From JBGTFE01 sp036403235 (GTDB lineage: Bacteria; Acidobacteriota; Blastocatellia; Pyrinomonadales; Pyrinomonadaceae): a stretch of DNA of 61,995 bases. The stretch is taken from NCBI GenBank assembly GCA_036403235.1, contig DASWRI010000074.1:1-61995 (forward strand), read 5' to 3'. Shown piece after piece: positions 1 to 8,629 of this stretch; position 1 is the stretch's first letter, and every line of letters starts with the position of its first letter. A program made the translations under genes and the position numbers. Below the pieces are notes generated by a model, which was given only the letters and a program-made list of their open reading frames with translations, was not told where the DNA came from and made no database searches.

Positions 1-1
1 A

Positions 2-1036
2 ATCGGCGAGATTTTTCGTAAAGCGGGACTGCCGGAAAACGTCGTGCAGGTTGTCACGGGCGCCGGACAGACGGGCGCGGCATTAGTTGATTGTGCGCCG
101 GACAAAATTATGTTTACCGGAAGCGTCGCGACCGGAAAACGCATCGCCGAGGCGGCCGCGAAAAATTTAACGCCGGTCGTGTTGGAGCTCGGCGGCAAAG
201 ACCCGATGATTGTTTTTGCCGACGCCAATCTCGAACTCGCCGCGCAGGGCGCAATGTGGGGCGCGTTTTGCAATTCCGGTCAATCGTGCTCGTCGGTCGA
301 AAGACTTTATGTGCAGGAGACGGTGGCGAAAAAATTTACCGATTTGATTGTCGAAAAAACCGTACAGTTAAAGCAAAATCTGGGAAGCGACGAGACGACC
401 GACATCGCCGCCATGTCTTCGGAAAAACAGATGCAAATCGTCGAAGACCACGTCGAGGATTTTCGGCAAGCGGGCGCGAAGATTTTGACCGGCGGACGCC
501 GCAACGAAAAATTTGCCGGAACGTTTTACGAACCGACGGTCATCGCCGGCGCGACCAACGAAATGCGCGGAATGCAGGAAGAAACCTTCGGCCCGACGCT
601 TCCGATTGCGACGTTCAAAACCGAGGAAGAAGCGATTCGACTGGCCAACGAAAGCGAATTCGGCCTGACGGCGAGCGTCTGGACGCGAGATTTAATAAAA
701 GGAAAGCGCGTCGCCGAAAAGATCGAAGCCGGAACGGTCTGCGTCAACGAAGTTTTATACACGCACGGCATCGGGCAGACGCCGTGGGGCGGATTCAAAA
801 ATTCGGGAAACGGCCGAACACACGGGCGCGAGGGCTTGATGGAGCTCGTTCAGCCGCAGCATATACACGTCAATCGTTTCGCCGTTTTGCCGAACGCCTG
901 GTGGATGCCTTACGGCGCGACGGCGATTGAAACTTTTCGTGGTTTTGCCAAATATTTCGCCACCGGCTCGCTTTTCCAAACCTCAAAGCTCACGCCGCAG
1001 CTTTTCAAGAGAATCAAGGAACTGAGAAAAAAGTGA
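2..1036 (+). CDS. Aldehyde dehydrogenase, 5' end missing
   Basis: C-terminal 344 residues of an NAD(P)-dependent aldehyde dehydrogenase, oxidising an aldehyde to its acid. The reading frame is open from base 2, so the true start lies before the window; the GTG at 44 is internal. Seen: the ELGGK motif with the general-base Glu (codon near 185), and the nucleophile Cys in NSGQSC (codon 287-289), followed by the EETFGP motif. Both catalytic residues are intact. About 50 residues follow the conserved core as a basic, aromatic-rich tail ending IKELRKK, longer than in many family members. Substrate cannot be told. It converges on the TPR gene, and its TGA lies inside the shared palindrome. Confidence 0.93.
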   Translation: MGEIFRKAGLPENVVQVVTGAGQTGAALVDCAPDKIMFTGSVATGKRIAEAAAKNLTPVVLELGGKDPMIVFADANLELAAQGAMWGAFCNSGQSCSSVERLYVQETVAKKFTDLIVEKTVQLKQNLGSDETTDIAAMSSEKQMQIVEDHVEDFRQAGAKILTGGRRNEKFAGTFYEPTVIAGATNEMRGMQEETFGPTLPIATFKTEEEAIRLANESEFGLTASVWTRDLIKGKRVAEKIEAGTVCVNEVLYTHGIGQTPWGGFKNSGNGRTHGREGLMELVQPQHIHVNRFAVLPNAWWMPYGATAIETFRGFAKYFATGSLFQTSKLTPQLFKRIKELRKK

Positions 1037-1074
1037 AAAGCTTAGAATTTTTTTTCACTTTTCACTTTTCACTT
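1027..1074. repeat. Word palindrome P1, shared terminator of convergent genes
   Basis: Left arm (1027-1040) and right arm (1056-1074) are built from the unit AAAAGTG and its complement CACTTTT, separated by an AT-rich spacer with a T run. The arms contain the TGA of the aldehyde dehydrogenase (1034-1036) and touch the TAA of the TPR gene (1073-1075). It probably acts as a bidirectional terminator. Confidence 0.75.
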
Positions 1075-2026
1075 ATTCCTGCTCTGCCATTTGTTTTTGA
1101 ATCTGCGTGATGAACGAGCGCACCATCGTCGCTTCGTTGGCGTCGGGGAAAACGGTCAGAAATTCTTCGTAAACTTTGATGGCTTCCTTGAACATTTTCG
1201 CCCGTTCGTATGAATCGCCGAGAAGCTGGTAAATGACTATCGCGTCCGGCGCGCCCGCAAGTTGTTTGACGGCTGCAATAAGCTCGCCGGCGGCAAGCAC
1301 GTAATATGCTTTTTCGCTTTCAAAATCGCCCGTCGCGCCAAATTCCTGCGCTTTGTCCCGGTAAAGCGAACCTAGTCCGGTGTGCGCTTCGGGCTGAAAG
1401 CCTTTTCCCTCGGAGATGGCGCGTTTGAAAGCGGCGACGGCCTGCGCTTCCTCGCCTTCTGAAGCATAGATTCGTCCTTCAATCGCCGACGCTTCGGCCA
1501 GCCCGGGACGCAGTTTTCTGACTTCCTTAATCGCTTTGAGCGCGCCTTCAGTGTCGCCGGCGGCCGATAAAATTCGCGCCAGACCGAGCTGCGCTTCGAC
1601 GAATTTCGGGCGCAGGCTGACGGCTTTGTTGTAGGCATCGATGGCTTTTTCCCTATCAATCGCGGTCAGATTTTCGGCCTGCTGAAAAGCCAGCTCGGCT
1701 TCGTCGGTCGTTTTGGTCAGAGCGATTTTTATCTCGCCTTTGTCGGCCGGCAGCAGATTTTGCGTGATTTCCTTAAAACCGTCGGCGCGAACTTTGATTC
1801 GACGCGTCCCCGGCGGAACGTTTTTGATTGTTAATTTGCCGTCATCTCCGGTCGCGCCGTAACGAATGTCGTTTATCCAGACCGACGCGTTCGGCTCGCT
1901 GACAATCGTAATCGTTCTCGCCTGAGCGGTTTGCGCAGCCGTCGCGCGCTTCTGCGCCGACGCCGCATTTATAGAAAGAAAAATCAAAACGAAACAGAAA
2001 ATTTTCAAAATAAAGCTTTTATACAT
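1073..2026 (-). CDS. Secreted PEGA-domain / TPR protein
   Basis: 317 residues. A signal peptide (1-25, cut after SAQ) is followed by a PEGA-like beta domain at about 38-105, with the telltale PNASVWINDIRYG start and PPGTRRIKVRADGFKE, then TPR repeats from about 110 to the end that include AEAQLGLARIL-like and YEEFLTVFPD segments. PEGA domains usually sit on surface layers or bind wall material, and TPRs bind protein partners, so this is probably a periplasmic scaffold. No enzyme motif is visible. It is transcribed away from the tRNA-Met and is a single gene. Confidence 0.82.
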   Translation of the reverse strand: MYKSFILKIFCFVLIFLSINAASAQKRATAAQTAQARTITIVSEPNASVWINDIRYGATGDDGKLTIKNVPPGTRRIKVRADGFKEITQNLLPADKGEIKIALTKTTDEAELAFQQAENLTAIDREKAIDAYNKAVSLRPKFVEAQLGLARILSAAGDTEGALKAIKEVRKLRPGLAEASAIEGRIYASEGEEAQAVAAFKRAISEGKGFQPEAHTGLGSLYRDKAQEFGATGDFESEKAYYVLAAGELIAAVKQLAGAPDAIVIYQLLGDSYERAKMFKEAIKVYEEFLTVFPDANEATMVRSFITQIQKQMAEQE

Positions 2027-2122
2027 ATTTTTGCCCGCCTTTTCCTAAAACGCGTTCGAGTTAATTTGATGATATAATTTTAACTCAGATTGCCAAAACT
2101 TTCGATTTTCGCGTAATTTTAC

Positions 2123-2150
2123 TTGACCTTTTGGTGTTGAAAACTATAAT
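2123..2150 (+). promoter_or_regulatory. Sigma-70-type promoter of tRNA-Met
   Basis: TTGACC at 2123-2128 and a perfect TATAAT at 2145-2150 with a 16 bp spacer. The expected start, around 2157, is about five bases before the mature tRNA. Confidence 0.8.
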
Positions 2151-2161
2151 CATAAATTCGT

Positions 2162-2238
2162 GGCTGGGTAGCTCAGCTGGTTAGAGCGCGGGATTCATAA
2201 CCCCGAGGTCGAGTGTTCAAGTCACTCTCCAGCCACCA
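2162..2238 (+). tRNA. tRNA-Met (CAU), elongator type; Ile2 not excluded
   Basis: 77 nt with an encoded CCA. Acceptor GGCTGGG pairs with TCCAGCC (one G.U), the T stem GAGTG/CACTC is perfect around TTCAAGT, and the anticodon loop is TTCATAA. The first pair is G-C, so it is not the initiator tRNA, which has a mismatch there. A CAU anticodon could also belong to tRNA-Ile2, which is later modified to lysidine; the acceptor stem fits elongator Met better. The last pair of the anticodon stem (A-C) is a mismatch. Confidence 0.9.
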
Positions 2239-2250
2239 CAGATTTTATGA

Positions 2251-2289
2251 ATAAAACGGTAAGATTCAAAAACTTACCGTTTTATTTTT
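2251..2289 (+). terminator. Rho-independent terminator after tRNA-Met
   Basis: Perfect 13 bp stem ATAAAACGGTAAG (2251-2263) / CTTACCGTTTTAT (2273-2285), nine-base loop, then TTTTG. It starts 12 bases after the tRNA. Confidence 0.88.
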
Positions 2290-2317
2290 GCCTTAAATTC
2301 TGTATCATCTTATATTT

Positions 2318-3637
2318 ATGAAGCTCACTTTGCTCGTTTTGCTCGCGCTTTCATTTGTTTTTGCGAATACGCAGACGCACGCACAGACTCCGAACGATTT
2401 GGCTGAAATCTGGGAAAAACAGCATATTTCCAAAATAGCTCCTTCGAACGTTCATCATAAAGATTTAAAAAATTATCTCGACGAGCTCAAAAAATTAGAA
2501 ATAAAAGTCGAGGAAGTCGGGCGCAGTTACGGAAACCGGGAGATTTATCAAATCGAATGGGGACGCGGCGCGACAAAAATTTTTCTCTGGTCGCAGATGC
2601 ACGGCGACGAACCGACGGCGACTTCGGCGCTGATTGATATGTTTGCGTTTTTGCAGAAAAATCTGGATAAAGCGTGGGTTAAGAAAATGCAGGAAACGCT
2701 GACGATTCGCGCCGTTCCGATGCTCAACCCCGACGGCGCGGAGCTTTTCCAGCGCCGCAATCTGCAATCGGTCGACATCAACCGCGACGCTTCAAATCTG
2801 CAATCGCCCGAAGCGCAGCTCTTGAAACGCCTGCGCGACGAGTGGCAACCCGCCATCGGTTTTAACCTGCACAACCAGCAAAGTCTGACGACGGTCGGCG
2901 GCACGAACAACCAGGCGGCGATTTCGTTTCTGGTCGTCGAAGGAAATCCCGAATTTCGCAACAACGAAGGCAACGAGCGCAACAAACGGCTTGTTTCGGC
3001 GATGATTATCGCTTTGCAGAATTTTATTCGCGGCAATATCGGGCGCTACGTCGACGCTTACAATCCGCTCGCTTTCGGCGATAAATTTTCCGATTGGGGA
3101 ACGCCGACGATTTTGATTGAAACCGGCGCGCTTTTCGGCAAAGACGAGATGTTTCTGGTGAAGATGAATTTTATCGCGTTTTTGACGGCGCTCAATGCAT
3201 TAACCGACGGAAGCGAGAAAAACCTGAGCACGATAAATTACGAGCTTCTCCAGAACAACGGCGGCGGAAATCTTTACAACGTCATCTTTCGACGCGCCAA
3301 TATCGTCAATAATTCCTCGGACGTGGCGCAGATTCAAGTCAACGATATCGCCGTCAATACGCAACGCCGACGCGCCGGCGAATTTGCGCTCGGCTTTGTC
3401 CAGACGACCGGAAGCCTTCTCAGTTCGAGAGGTCTCGAAGAATACGACGCGAGCGGATTTTATCTGATTCCGAGATTCGGCGGCGCTCTGCGTGCGGGCA
3501 TGAGCGGCGAATTTCTTTTTTACCGAAAAGACCGCCAAATTGATTGGAAAGCCGCTGATTTGGAGAAACAATTTCCGCCCGACGCCGTTTTCAGCGGCGG
3601 AAAATGGATAAAAGGCGAGATGCGAAAATTAAATTAA
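2318..3637 (+). CDS. Secreted M14-family zinc carboxypeptidase
   Basis: 439 residues with a signal peptide ending near THAQ (23). Seen: the zinc ligands in HGDEP (H95, E98) and a third ligand H185 in GFNLHN, the NRD substrate-binding turn (155-157), and a likely catalytic Glu268 in TILIETG. The set is complete, so it should be an active periplasmic metallopeptidase acting on peptides or amides. The last 150 residues are an additional domain of unknown role. It stands alone between the tRNA terminator and a word palindrome that precedes recN. Confidence 0.9.
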   Translation: MKLTLLVLLALSFVFANTQTHAQTPNDLAEIWEKQHISKIAPSNVHHKDLKNYLDELKKLEIKVEEVGRSYGNREIYQIEWGRGATKIFLWSQMHGDEPTATSALIDMFAFLQKNLDKAWVKKMQETLTIRAVPMLNPDGAELFQRRNLQSVDINRDASNLQSPEAQLLKRLRDEWQPAIGFNLHNQQSLTTVGGTNNQAAISFLVVEGNPEFRNNEGNERNKRLVSAMIIALQNFIRGNIGRYVDAYNPLAFGDKFSDWGTPTILIETGALFGKDEMFLVKMNFIAFLTALNALTDGSEKNLSTINYELLQNNGGGNLYNVIFRRANIVNNSSDVAQIQVNDIAVNTQRRRAGEFALGFVQTTGSLLSSRGLEEYDASGFYLIPRFGGALRAGMSGEFLFYRKDRQIDWKAADLEKQFPPDAVFSGGKWIKGEMRKLN

Positions 3638-3657
3638 GATTATCAGAAAGAATTCAT

Positions 3658-3745
3658 CGCAGAGAGCACGGAGATAAGAGAAAAATATGCTGTAAATCTC
3701 GTCCATCGTGTCTTAATTTTTCTCTGTGTCTCAGTGTTTCTGTGG
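3658..3745. repeat. Word palindrome P2, homologous to P3
   Basis: The left arm carries GCACGGAGATAAGAG and the right arm carries the complementary word CTCTGTGTCTCAG. The centre contains CTGTAAATC and GTCCATC, shared with the element at 13711-13814. A TATAAT (3757-3762) follows directly, 9 bp before the recN start. Confidence 0.65.
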
Positions 3746-3770
3746 TAAATTTTTCTTATAATCAAACAGT

Positions 3771-5465
3771 ATGCTTTCTCTTCTGAAAATCAAAAATATC
3801 GCGCTGATTGATGAAATCGGTCTGGAATTCGCCTCGGGATTAAATCTTCTGACGGGCGAAACCGGCTCGGGAAAGTCGATTATCGTCGACAGTCTCGGCG
3901 CGCTGACGGGCGAAAGAGTGTCGTCGGATTTAATCAAGGAGGGCGAAACGAGCGCGCGGATTGAGGGACTTTTTAACGTTTCGGCGGGCAAAGATTTGCG
4001 GCGGATTTTTGACGAGAGCGGCGTCGAGCTCGACGAGGGCGGCGAAGTCGATTTAATCGTCCGGCGCGAGCTTTCGGCGACGGGAAAGAATCGTATTTTT
4101 GTCAACAACCAGCTCGTCACGCAGAATTTCCTCAAAAAAATTGGCGCGTATCTGGTCGACATACACGGTCAGGGCGAGCAGGCGACGCTTTTTAACGCTG
4201 CAACTCATCTGGAAATGCTCGACGAATATGCCGGACTGGAGAATTTGCGCGAACAAGTCGCCGGAAAATATCGTGCGATGCGGGAAATTCGCCGCGAAAT
4301 CGAAAATCTGCAATCTGACGAAGCGCAGAAATTACAGCTTATCGACGTCCTCCAGTTTCAGGTTGACGAAATAAGGCGCGTCAATTTGCAGCCCGGCGAG
4401 GACGAAGCGATGGAAGAAGAAAAGCGCCGTCTGAACAACGTCGAAAAGTTGTCGAGCCTGAGCGACGAAAGCTATTCGATGCTCTACGAAAACGAGGAAT
4501 CGACTGTCACGACGCTGGAAAAGGTCGTCCGGCGAATCAACGAATTAGCCGAATACGAATCGAGTTTTCGTGATTACGCCGAAGGATTGCAGACGGCGCA
4601 GGCCGTTTTGGAAGATTTGGCGTTTGCGGTCAGAGATTTTCGCGGCTCGCTCGAATTTTCGCCGGAACGCCTCGAAGAAATCGAAAATCGGCTGGCTGAA
4701 ATCTCGCGTCTGAAGCGCAAATACGGCGGCGCGATTGAAACGATTCTGGCGCACTTCGACGAAGCCGAAGAACGTCTGAAAAACATTGAAACCGCCGAAA
4801 TGCGTGAAGAAGAACTGCGGCGCGAATTGAAAAAAGCGCGTGAAGATTATCTGAAAATCGCCCGCGAGCTTCACGAAAAGCGCGAGCGGGCGGCGCGAAA
4901 ATTTGAAAAGGAAACCGAAGCCAGCCTGAAGATGGTCGCGCTCGAAAAAGCGCGCTTCGAGGTGCGGATTGACGCGCCCGATTTCGCGGACGAGGCGGCG
5001 GATAAATCGTTTACAGCCAAAGGCTTCGACCGTATAGAGTTTTATTTTTCCGCCAACCCGGGCGAATCGGTAAAATCGATTGCAAAAGTCGCTTCGGGCG
5101 GCGAATTGTCGCGCCTGATGTTGATTTTGAACACGACAGCGAAGTTTTCCGAGCACAAAAAAGCGATGGTTTTTGACGAAATCGATACCGGCATCGGCGG
5201 CCGCGTTGCCGAAGCGGTCGGTTTGAAATTAAAAGAGCTGGCCAAAACGCAGCAGGTTTTGTGCGTGACGCACCAGCCGCAGGTCGCATCTCTGGCCGAC
5301 CATCATTTTTTTGTCCAAAAGGAAGCGGTAAAAAATCGTACGGAAATTCGCGTCAAGGAATTGGGTAAAAACGAAAAAGTCGAGGAAATCGCGCGAATGC
5401 TGACCGGCGCCGAGATAACCGAAACGGCGCGGCAGCACGCTAAGGAAATGCTGGCGAAAAATTAA
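3771..5465 (+). CDS. recN: DNA repair protein RecN
   Basis: 564 residues, the normal size for this SMC-like ATPase of double-strand-break repair. Walker A GETGSGKS is at 29-36. A long coiled coil spans about 155-380 (Glu/Lys/Arg-rich, heptad-like). The ABC signature ASGGELSRLML comes next, then Walker B AMVFDEIDTGIGG and the H-loop THQPQVA. All ATPase elements are present. It acts on chromosomal DNA in the cytoplasm and bridges ends for homologous repair. The following signal-peptide gene starts three bases after its stop. Confidence 0.97.
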   Translation: MLSLLKIKNIALIDEIGLEFASGLNLLTGETGSGKSIIVDSLGALTGERVSSDLIKEGETSARIEGLFNVSAGKDLRRIFDESGVELDEGGEVDLIVRRELSATGKNRIFVNNQLVTQNFLKKIGAYLVDIHGQGEQATLFNAATHLEMLDEYAGLENLREQVAGKYRAMREIRREIENLQSDEAQKLQLIDVLQFQVDEIRRVNLQPGEDEAMEEEKRRLNNVEKLSSLSDESYSMLYENEESTVTTLEKVVRRINELAEYESSFRDYAEGLQTAQAVLEDLAFAVRDFRGSLEFSPERLEEIENRLAEISRLKRKYGGAIETILAHFDEAEERLKNIETAEMREEELRRELKKAREDYLKIARELHEKRERAARKFEKETEASLKMVALEKARFEVRIDAPDFADEAADKSFTAKGFDRIEFYFSANPGESVKSIAKVASGGELSRLMLILNTTAKFSEHKKAMVFDEIDTGIGGRVAEAVGLKLKELAKTQQVLCVTHQPQVASLADHHFFVQKEAVKNRTEIRVKELGKNEKVEEIARMLTGAEITETARQHAKEMLAKN

Positions 5466-5468
5466 AAT

Positions 5469-5948
5469 ATGAGAAAGAAAATCGTTTTTGTTTTTGTTCT
5501 GGCTCTCTCTCTTTCGCCGAGCATTTTCGCGCAAATTAAACCGGCATGGATTGATTCGGTCGAAACGACGCTCAAGCAAAACGGAACGTTGAAGCTCGAA
5601 ACAAAATCCGAGCGCAATGCGCGAGATTATTTTGAATACAATTTTGAATTAAAATCCGACAAGTTCATTACAAACGTCCAAATTCAAATCCTAAAAGACG
5701 ACTCGAACGTCGAGAAAAGATTTGCCGAAACGGTCGAAAATCTGACCAACGGAATGGGAAGATTTTCGACCAGAACGCGCATTAACGATTTGGGCGAGGA
5801 AGCTTACAAATGGGTAAACGTCAACAAAGACGGTTGGACGATGATTCGTTTTAGAAAAAAAGCAGTTTTTGTCGAGATTTTTTCGCTTTCGGAAAAACTC
5901 GCGAAATCGTTTGCCGAAGATGTTTCGGAACAAGTTCCCGGAAATTAG
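5469..5948 (+). CDS. Small secreted protein of unknown function
   Basis: 159 residues with a clear signal peptide (KKIVFVFVLALSLSPSIFAQ). The mature part is hydrophilic, with a probable alternating beta-strand layout and no cysteines or known catalytic motif. It begins three bases after recN and is probably co-transcribed with it. Its TAG overlaps the TAA of the convergent ferredoxin gene by three to four bases. No family was recognised. Confidence 0.75.
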   Translation: MRKKIVFVFVLALSLSPSIFAQIKPAWIDSVETTLKQNGTLKLETKSERNARDYFEYNFELKSDKFITNVQIQILKDDSNVEKRFAETVENLTNGMGRFSTRTRINDLGEEAYKWVNVNKDGWTMIRFRKKAVFVEIFSLSEKLAKSFAEDVSEQVPGN

Positions 5949-6178
5949 CCGCCGTCGTCGCCGATGGCTTCGACCGGACAAGCCATCAGAGCTTCCTCGC
6001 AGAGCGCGAATTCTTCCGTCGTTTCGGGCTGTTTATAGACAAACGAATAACCGTTTTCGTCGTCGCGCGTAAAATTTCGCGGCGACGTGTCGCGGCACAC
6101 GTCACAGTCGATGCATTGATTATCGACGTAAAATTTGCCCGGTTTATTTTCGGGGAGCTTGTCTTCGATTTCTGCCAT
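5945..6178 (-). CDS. 4Fe-4S ferredoxin
   Basis: 77 residues from the ATG at 6178. An in-frame start 20 codons upstream would run through the palindrome and was rejected. Seen: the cluster motif CIDCDVC followed later by CEEALMACPVEAIG, i.e. CxxCxxC plus a distal CP, giving one [4Fe-4S] cluster; the second cluster's Cys set is absent. It is acidic and cytoplasmic, an electron carrier. It lies 68 bp downstream of nadA on the same strand, and NadA is itself an iron-sulfur enzyme, so a supporting redox role is possible but not shown. Confidence 0.88.
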   Translation of the reverse strand: MAEIEDKLPENKPGKFYVDNQCIDCDVCRDTSPRNFTRDDENGYSFVYKQPETTEEFALCEEALMACPVEAIGDDGG

Positions 6179-6184
6179 CTTTAT

Positions 6185-6233
6185 AAGTGGTAAGTTGTAA
6201 ACGGCAAGTGTTTTTGTTTTCCACTTACCACTT
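6185..6233. repeat. Word palindrome P4 between nadA and ferredoxin
   Basis: Perfect 11 bp arms AAGTGGTAAGT (6185-6195) and ACTTACCACTT (6223-6233). Extra partial copies (AAGTTG, CAAGTG) lie in the spacer. It separates two co-directional genes. Confidence 0.7.
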
Positions 6234-6246
6234 CTCATTTACCGTT

Positions 6247-7365
6247 TTATTGATTTTTCTCCGTGAGCTTTATCATTCTATCGAGCGCGACCAGCGCCTG
6301 CTGACGGGTTTCCTCATCGACGACGATTTCGTTGACGACGCGCCCGGCGACGAGATTTTCCATCGCCCAGACAAGATTTTGCGGGGCGATGCGATACATT
6401 GTCGCGCACATGCAGAGGTCGGGCGCGAGCAGATGAATTTCTTTGTCGGGAAAACGCTTGGCAAGACGATTGACCAGATTTACTTCCGTCCCGATTGCCC
6501 ATTTCGAACCGGCGGGCGCGTCGGCGACGGTTTTTATTATAAACGATGTCGAGCCGTCAAAATCAGAAATTTCAACCACTTCGCGCATACATTCGGGATG
6601 AACGAGGACGTTTACGCCCGGAACCTTTTCGCGAATCGACGTGACGTGCCACGGCTTAAATCGCCCGTGAACCGAGCAGTGACCGCGCCATAAAATCAAT
6701 TTTGCTTCAAGTAATTGTTCTTCCGTATTGCCGCCGAGCTCTTCGTGCGGATTCCACAAAACCATCTTTTCGAGCGGAATACCGAATTTCGCGCCGGTGT
6801 TTCGTCCGAGATGCTGGTCGGGAAAGAAAAACATCTTGTCGTATTCTTTGAGATAAACGTCGAACAGCGGGATTGCGTTTGACGAAGTGCAGACGACGCC
6901 TTCGTTGCGGCCGCAAAAAGCTTTTATCGCCGCCGACGAATTCATATAAGTTATCGGCGCGACTTTTTGTTTTAAAACTCCGATTTCACGCAATTGCTCC
7001 CAGGCATCTTCGACCTGTTCAATCGTCGCCATATCGGCCATCGAACAGCCCGCGCCCAAATCGGGCAGAATAATTTTCTGGCTTGGTTTTCCGAGAATGT
7101 CGGCCGATTCGGCCATAAAATGGACGCCGCAGAAAACGATGTATTCGGCGTCGGTGTTTGAAGCCATCACCGACAATTGATAAGAATCGCCAAACAAATC
7201 GGCGTGAGCGATAACGTCGTCGCGCTGGTAATGATGTCCGAGAATTATCACGCGTTTGCCGAGCTCGCGCCTGGCCGAGGCGATTCTTTCGGCGATTTCC
7301 GCGTCCGGCATGGCGAGATAATTTTCGATGGCGAGCGTTTGCGGTTCGTCTAAAACTAATGACAT
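6247..7365 (-). CDS. nadA: Quinolinate synthase
   Basis: 372 residues. NadA condenses iminoaspartate with dihydroxyacetone phosphate to quinolinate, the NAD precursor, using a [4Fe-4S] cluster. Seen: GHHYQRDDV near 43, VFCGVHFMAE with Cys79, VVCTSSNA with Cys159, VHPECM, and LCMCATM with Cys318/320. By position, Cys79, Cys159 and Cys320 are the likely cluster ligands. No nadB or nadC is in the window, so the pathway is completed elsewhere. The ferredoxin gene follows on the same strand. Confidence 0.96.
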   Translation of the reverse strand: MSLVLDEPQTLAIENYLAMPDAEIAERIASARRELGKRVIILGHHYQRDDVIAHADLFGDSYQLSVMASNTDAEYIVFCGVHFMAESADILGKPSQKIILPDLGAGCSMADMATIEQVEDAWEQLREIGVLKQKVAPITYMNSSAAIKAFCGRNEGVVCTSSNAIPLFDVYLKEYDKMFFFPDQHLGRNTGAKFGIPLEKMVLWNPHEELGGNTEEQLLEAKLILWRGHCSVHGRFKPWHVTSIREKVPGVNVLVHPECMREVVEISDFDGSTSFIIKTVADAPAGSKWAIGTEVNLVNRLAKRFPDKEIHLLAPDLCMCATMYRIAPQNLVWAMENLVAGRVVNEIVVDEETRQQALVALDRMIKLTEKNQ

Positions 7366-7551
7366 TTGCTAAAGTTCCTCACTGTCATTTAGATGCGAAA
7401 TAAAAAATCTTCGCAAAGAAAATGATTGCACTTTGAGAAACTTTTCGCAAGGGAAATCCAAACAGGGCTGAAGGAGATGAAAAGGAATTTTTAAATAATT
7501 TCTTTAAATGGGAGCAATATATTTTATTCAATTAACGCTTGAATTGACACG

Positions 7552-7594
7552 GGCGCAAACGAGTTTGAGTTTGAGAAAACATGCGTTTAGCGCC
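7552..7594. repeat. Inverted repeat upstream of nadA
   Basis: GGCGCAAACG (7552-7561) is complementary to CGTTTAGCGCC (7584-7594) apart from one bulge. It lies in the 273 bp spacer (7366-7638) between nadA and the next minus-strand gene, where I see no gene. It may end transcription from 7639-8238. Confidence 0.4.
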
Positions 7595-7638
7595 TCGCGT
7601 TCAATGATTGGCCGGATGTAGTTTACTATAAACGCTTT

Positions 7639-8238
7639 TTACCACTTAGGGCCGCGAAAATCCAGAATCTCATCTGCCTCTTTTTTCCATTCGTCATAGC
7701 TTTTCGCTTTACTCATTTCCCCTGATTCGCCTTTGGATTTTTTGAGAGAGACGTTCGTTTTCGTGCTTTTCATTGACGGATTTAAAGCGTCCGTGTATTC
7801 GACTATTCCCGTTAGTTTCTGACCTTGCAGAGAACCTTTAAATCGGTAAACATCGCGCGTCGGAATCTCTTCATTGTTTTTATTAAAAGTTATTCCGATT
7901 GTAAGGCGTGCTCGAAAAGACAACTTTCCCGTCTTTGAATCGAATACGACATCCTCGAGCAGCCCGGTCGGAGTATCGCCTATCAATCCTTCCGACACCA
8001 GAAAAAAGCCGAAAACACGGCCTTTCTCCTGCCACAGCTCGACGCTGTAGCCATACTGATGCTCCTCGGTAAATCTCATGTTCGTAAAAACGCCCAGCCT
8101 CTTTACAGCGTTGACCGGCTGAGCGACAGCTTCCCTGTTGGACTTCCGTTTGGTCTGGCCGTAAACATCTAAGCCGCCTGCCAATAACAGAACCGAGGCG
8201 AGCAGCATCAGCATTTTTATCGTTTGATTTTTTTTCAT
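7639..8238 (-). CDS. Secreted protein of unknown function
   Basis: 199 residues. A signal peptide (about 1-27, ending VYGQ) is followed by a mature domain rich in beta-forming segments, such as EHQYGYSVELWQEKGRVFGFFLVSEG and KLTGIVEYTD, and a charged tail ending FRGPKW. The pattern suggests a lipocalin- or DUF-like small beta domain, but no family was recognised. There are no cysteines in the mature part. It is single, 72 bp downstream of the barstar-like gene, and possibly part of the gyrB transcript. Confidence 0.7.
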   Translation of the reverse strand: MKKNQTIKMLMLLASVLLLAGGLDVYGQTKRKSNREAVAQPVNAVKRLGVFTNMRFTEEHQYGYSVELWQEKGRVFGFFLVSEGLIGDTPTGLLEDVVFDSKTGKLSFRARLTIGITFNKNNEEIPTRDVYRFKGSLQGQKLTGIVEYTDALNPSMKSTKTNVSLKKSKGESGEMSKAKSYDEWKKEADEILDFRGPKW

Positions 8239-8311
8239 ATTGAAAGACTATTGTACAAATATTTTTTGCCGGAATATATTAACCAAAATCAATTAAATTA
8301 AAAAGGAATTT

Positions 8312-8626
8312 TTATAAACAAATCAGCGAAAGTTTGGGTTTTTCGTACCGGCTATTTACAAAAGCCGCGCATTCAACAAGAGCGTCAAATATTTCCGGCT
8401 GACGAGAATTGAAATCTTTTGTATCCGTGATTTCAATATGCAGCATTTCGTCCCTTGATAAAACGAATCGCGTCATTCCGTCATCTTCGGTCAAATACGA
8501 AAGACAATCAATCCACGCATTCATATTCATTCCGTAAAAGCCGGAAAAACCAAAGGCTTCTTTACATACGAGATGAAAAGAAGCCCAATCGGTAATTTGC
8601 TTTGTTTCTAATCGAACAAAAGCCAT
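8312..8626 (-). CDS. Barstar-like RNase-inhibitor family protein
   Basis: 104 residues. The segment FGFSGFYGMNMNAWIDCLSYL matches the barstar helix that plugs the RNase active site (family pattern: YG-N-A-WDCL), followed by an acidic middle. Barstars bind and block secreted or toxin RNases in the cytoplasm. It begins three bases after the gyrB stop on the same strand, so it is almost surely co-transcribed with gyrB. No barnase-like or other nuclease gene is visible in the window, so it is an orphan inhibitor here. The family assignment is from motif only. Confidence 0.72.
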   Translation of the reverse strand: MAFVRLETKQITDWASFHLVCKEAFGFSGFYGMNMNAWIDCLSYLTEDDGMTRFVLSRDEMLHIEITDTKDFNSRQPEIFDALVECAAFVNSRYEKPKLSLICL

Positions 8627-8629
8627 CTT

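Noticed and set aside
2162..2238. Initiator tRNA
   Set aside because: The first acceptor pair is G-C, not the initiator mismatch.
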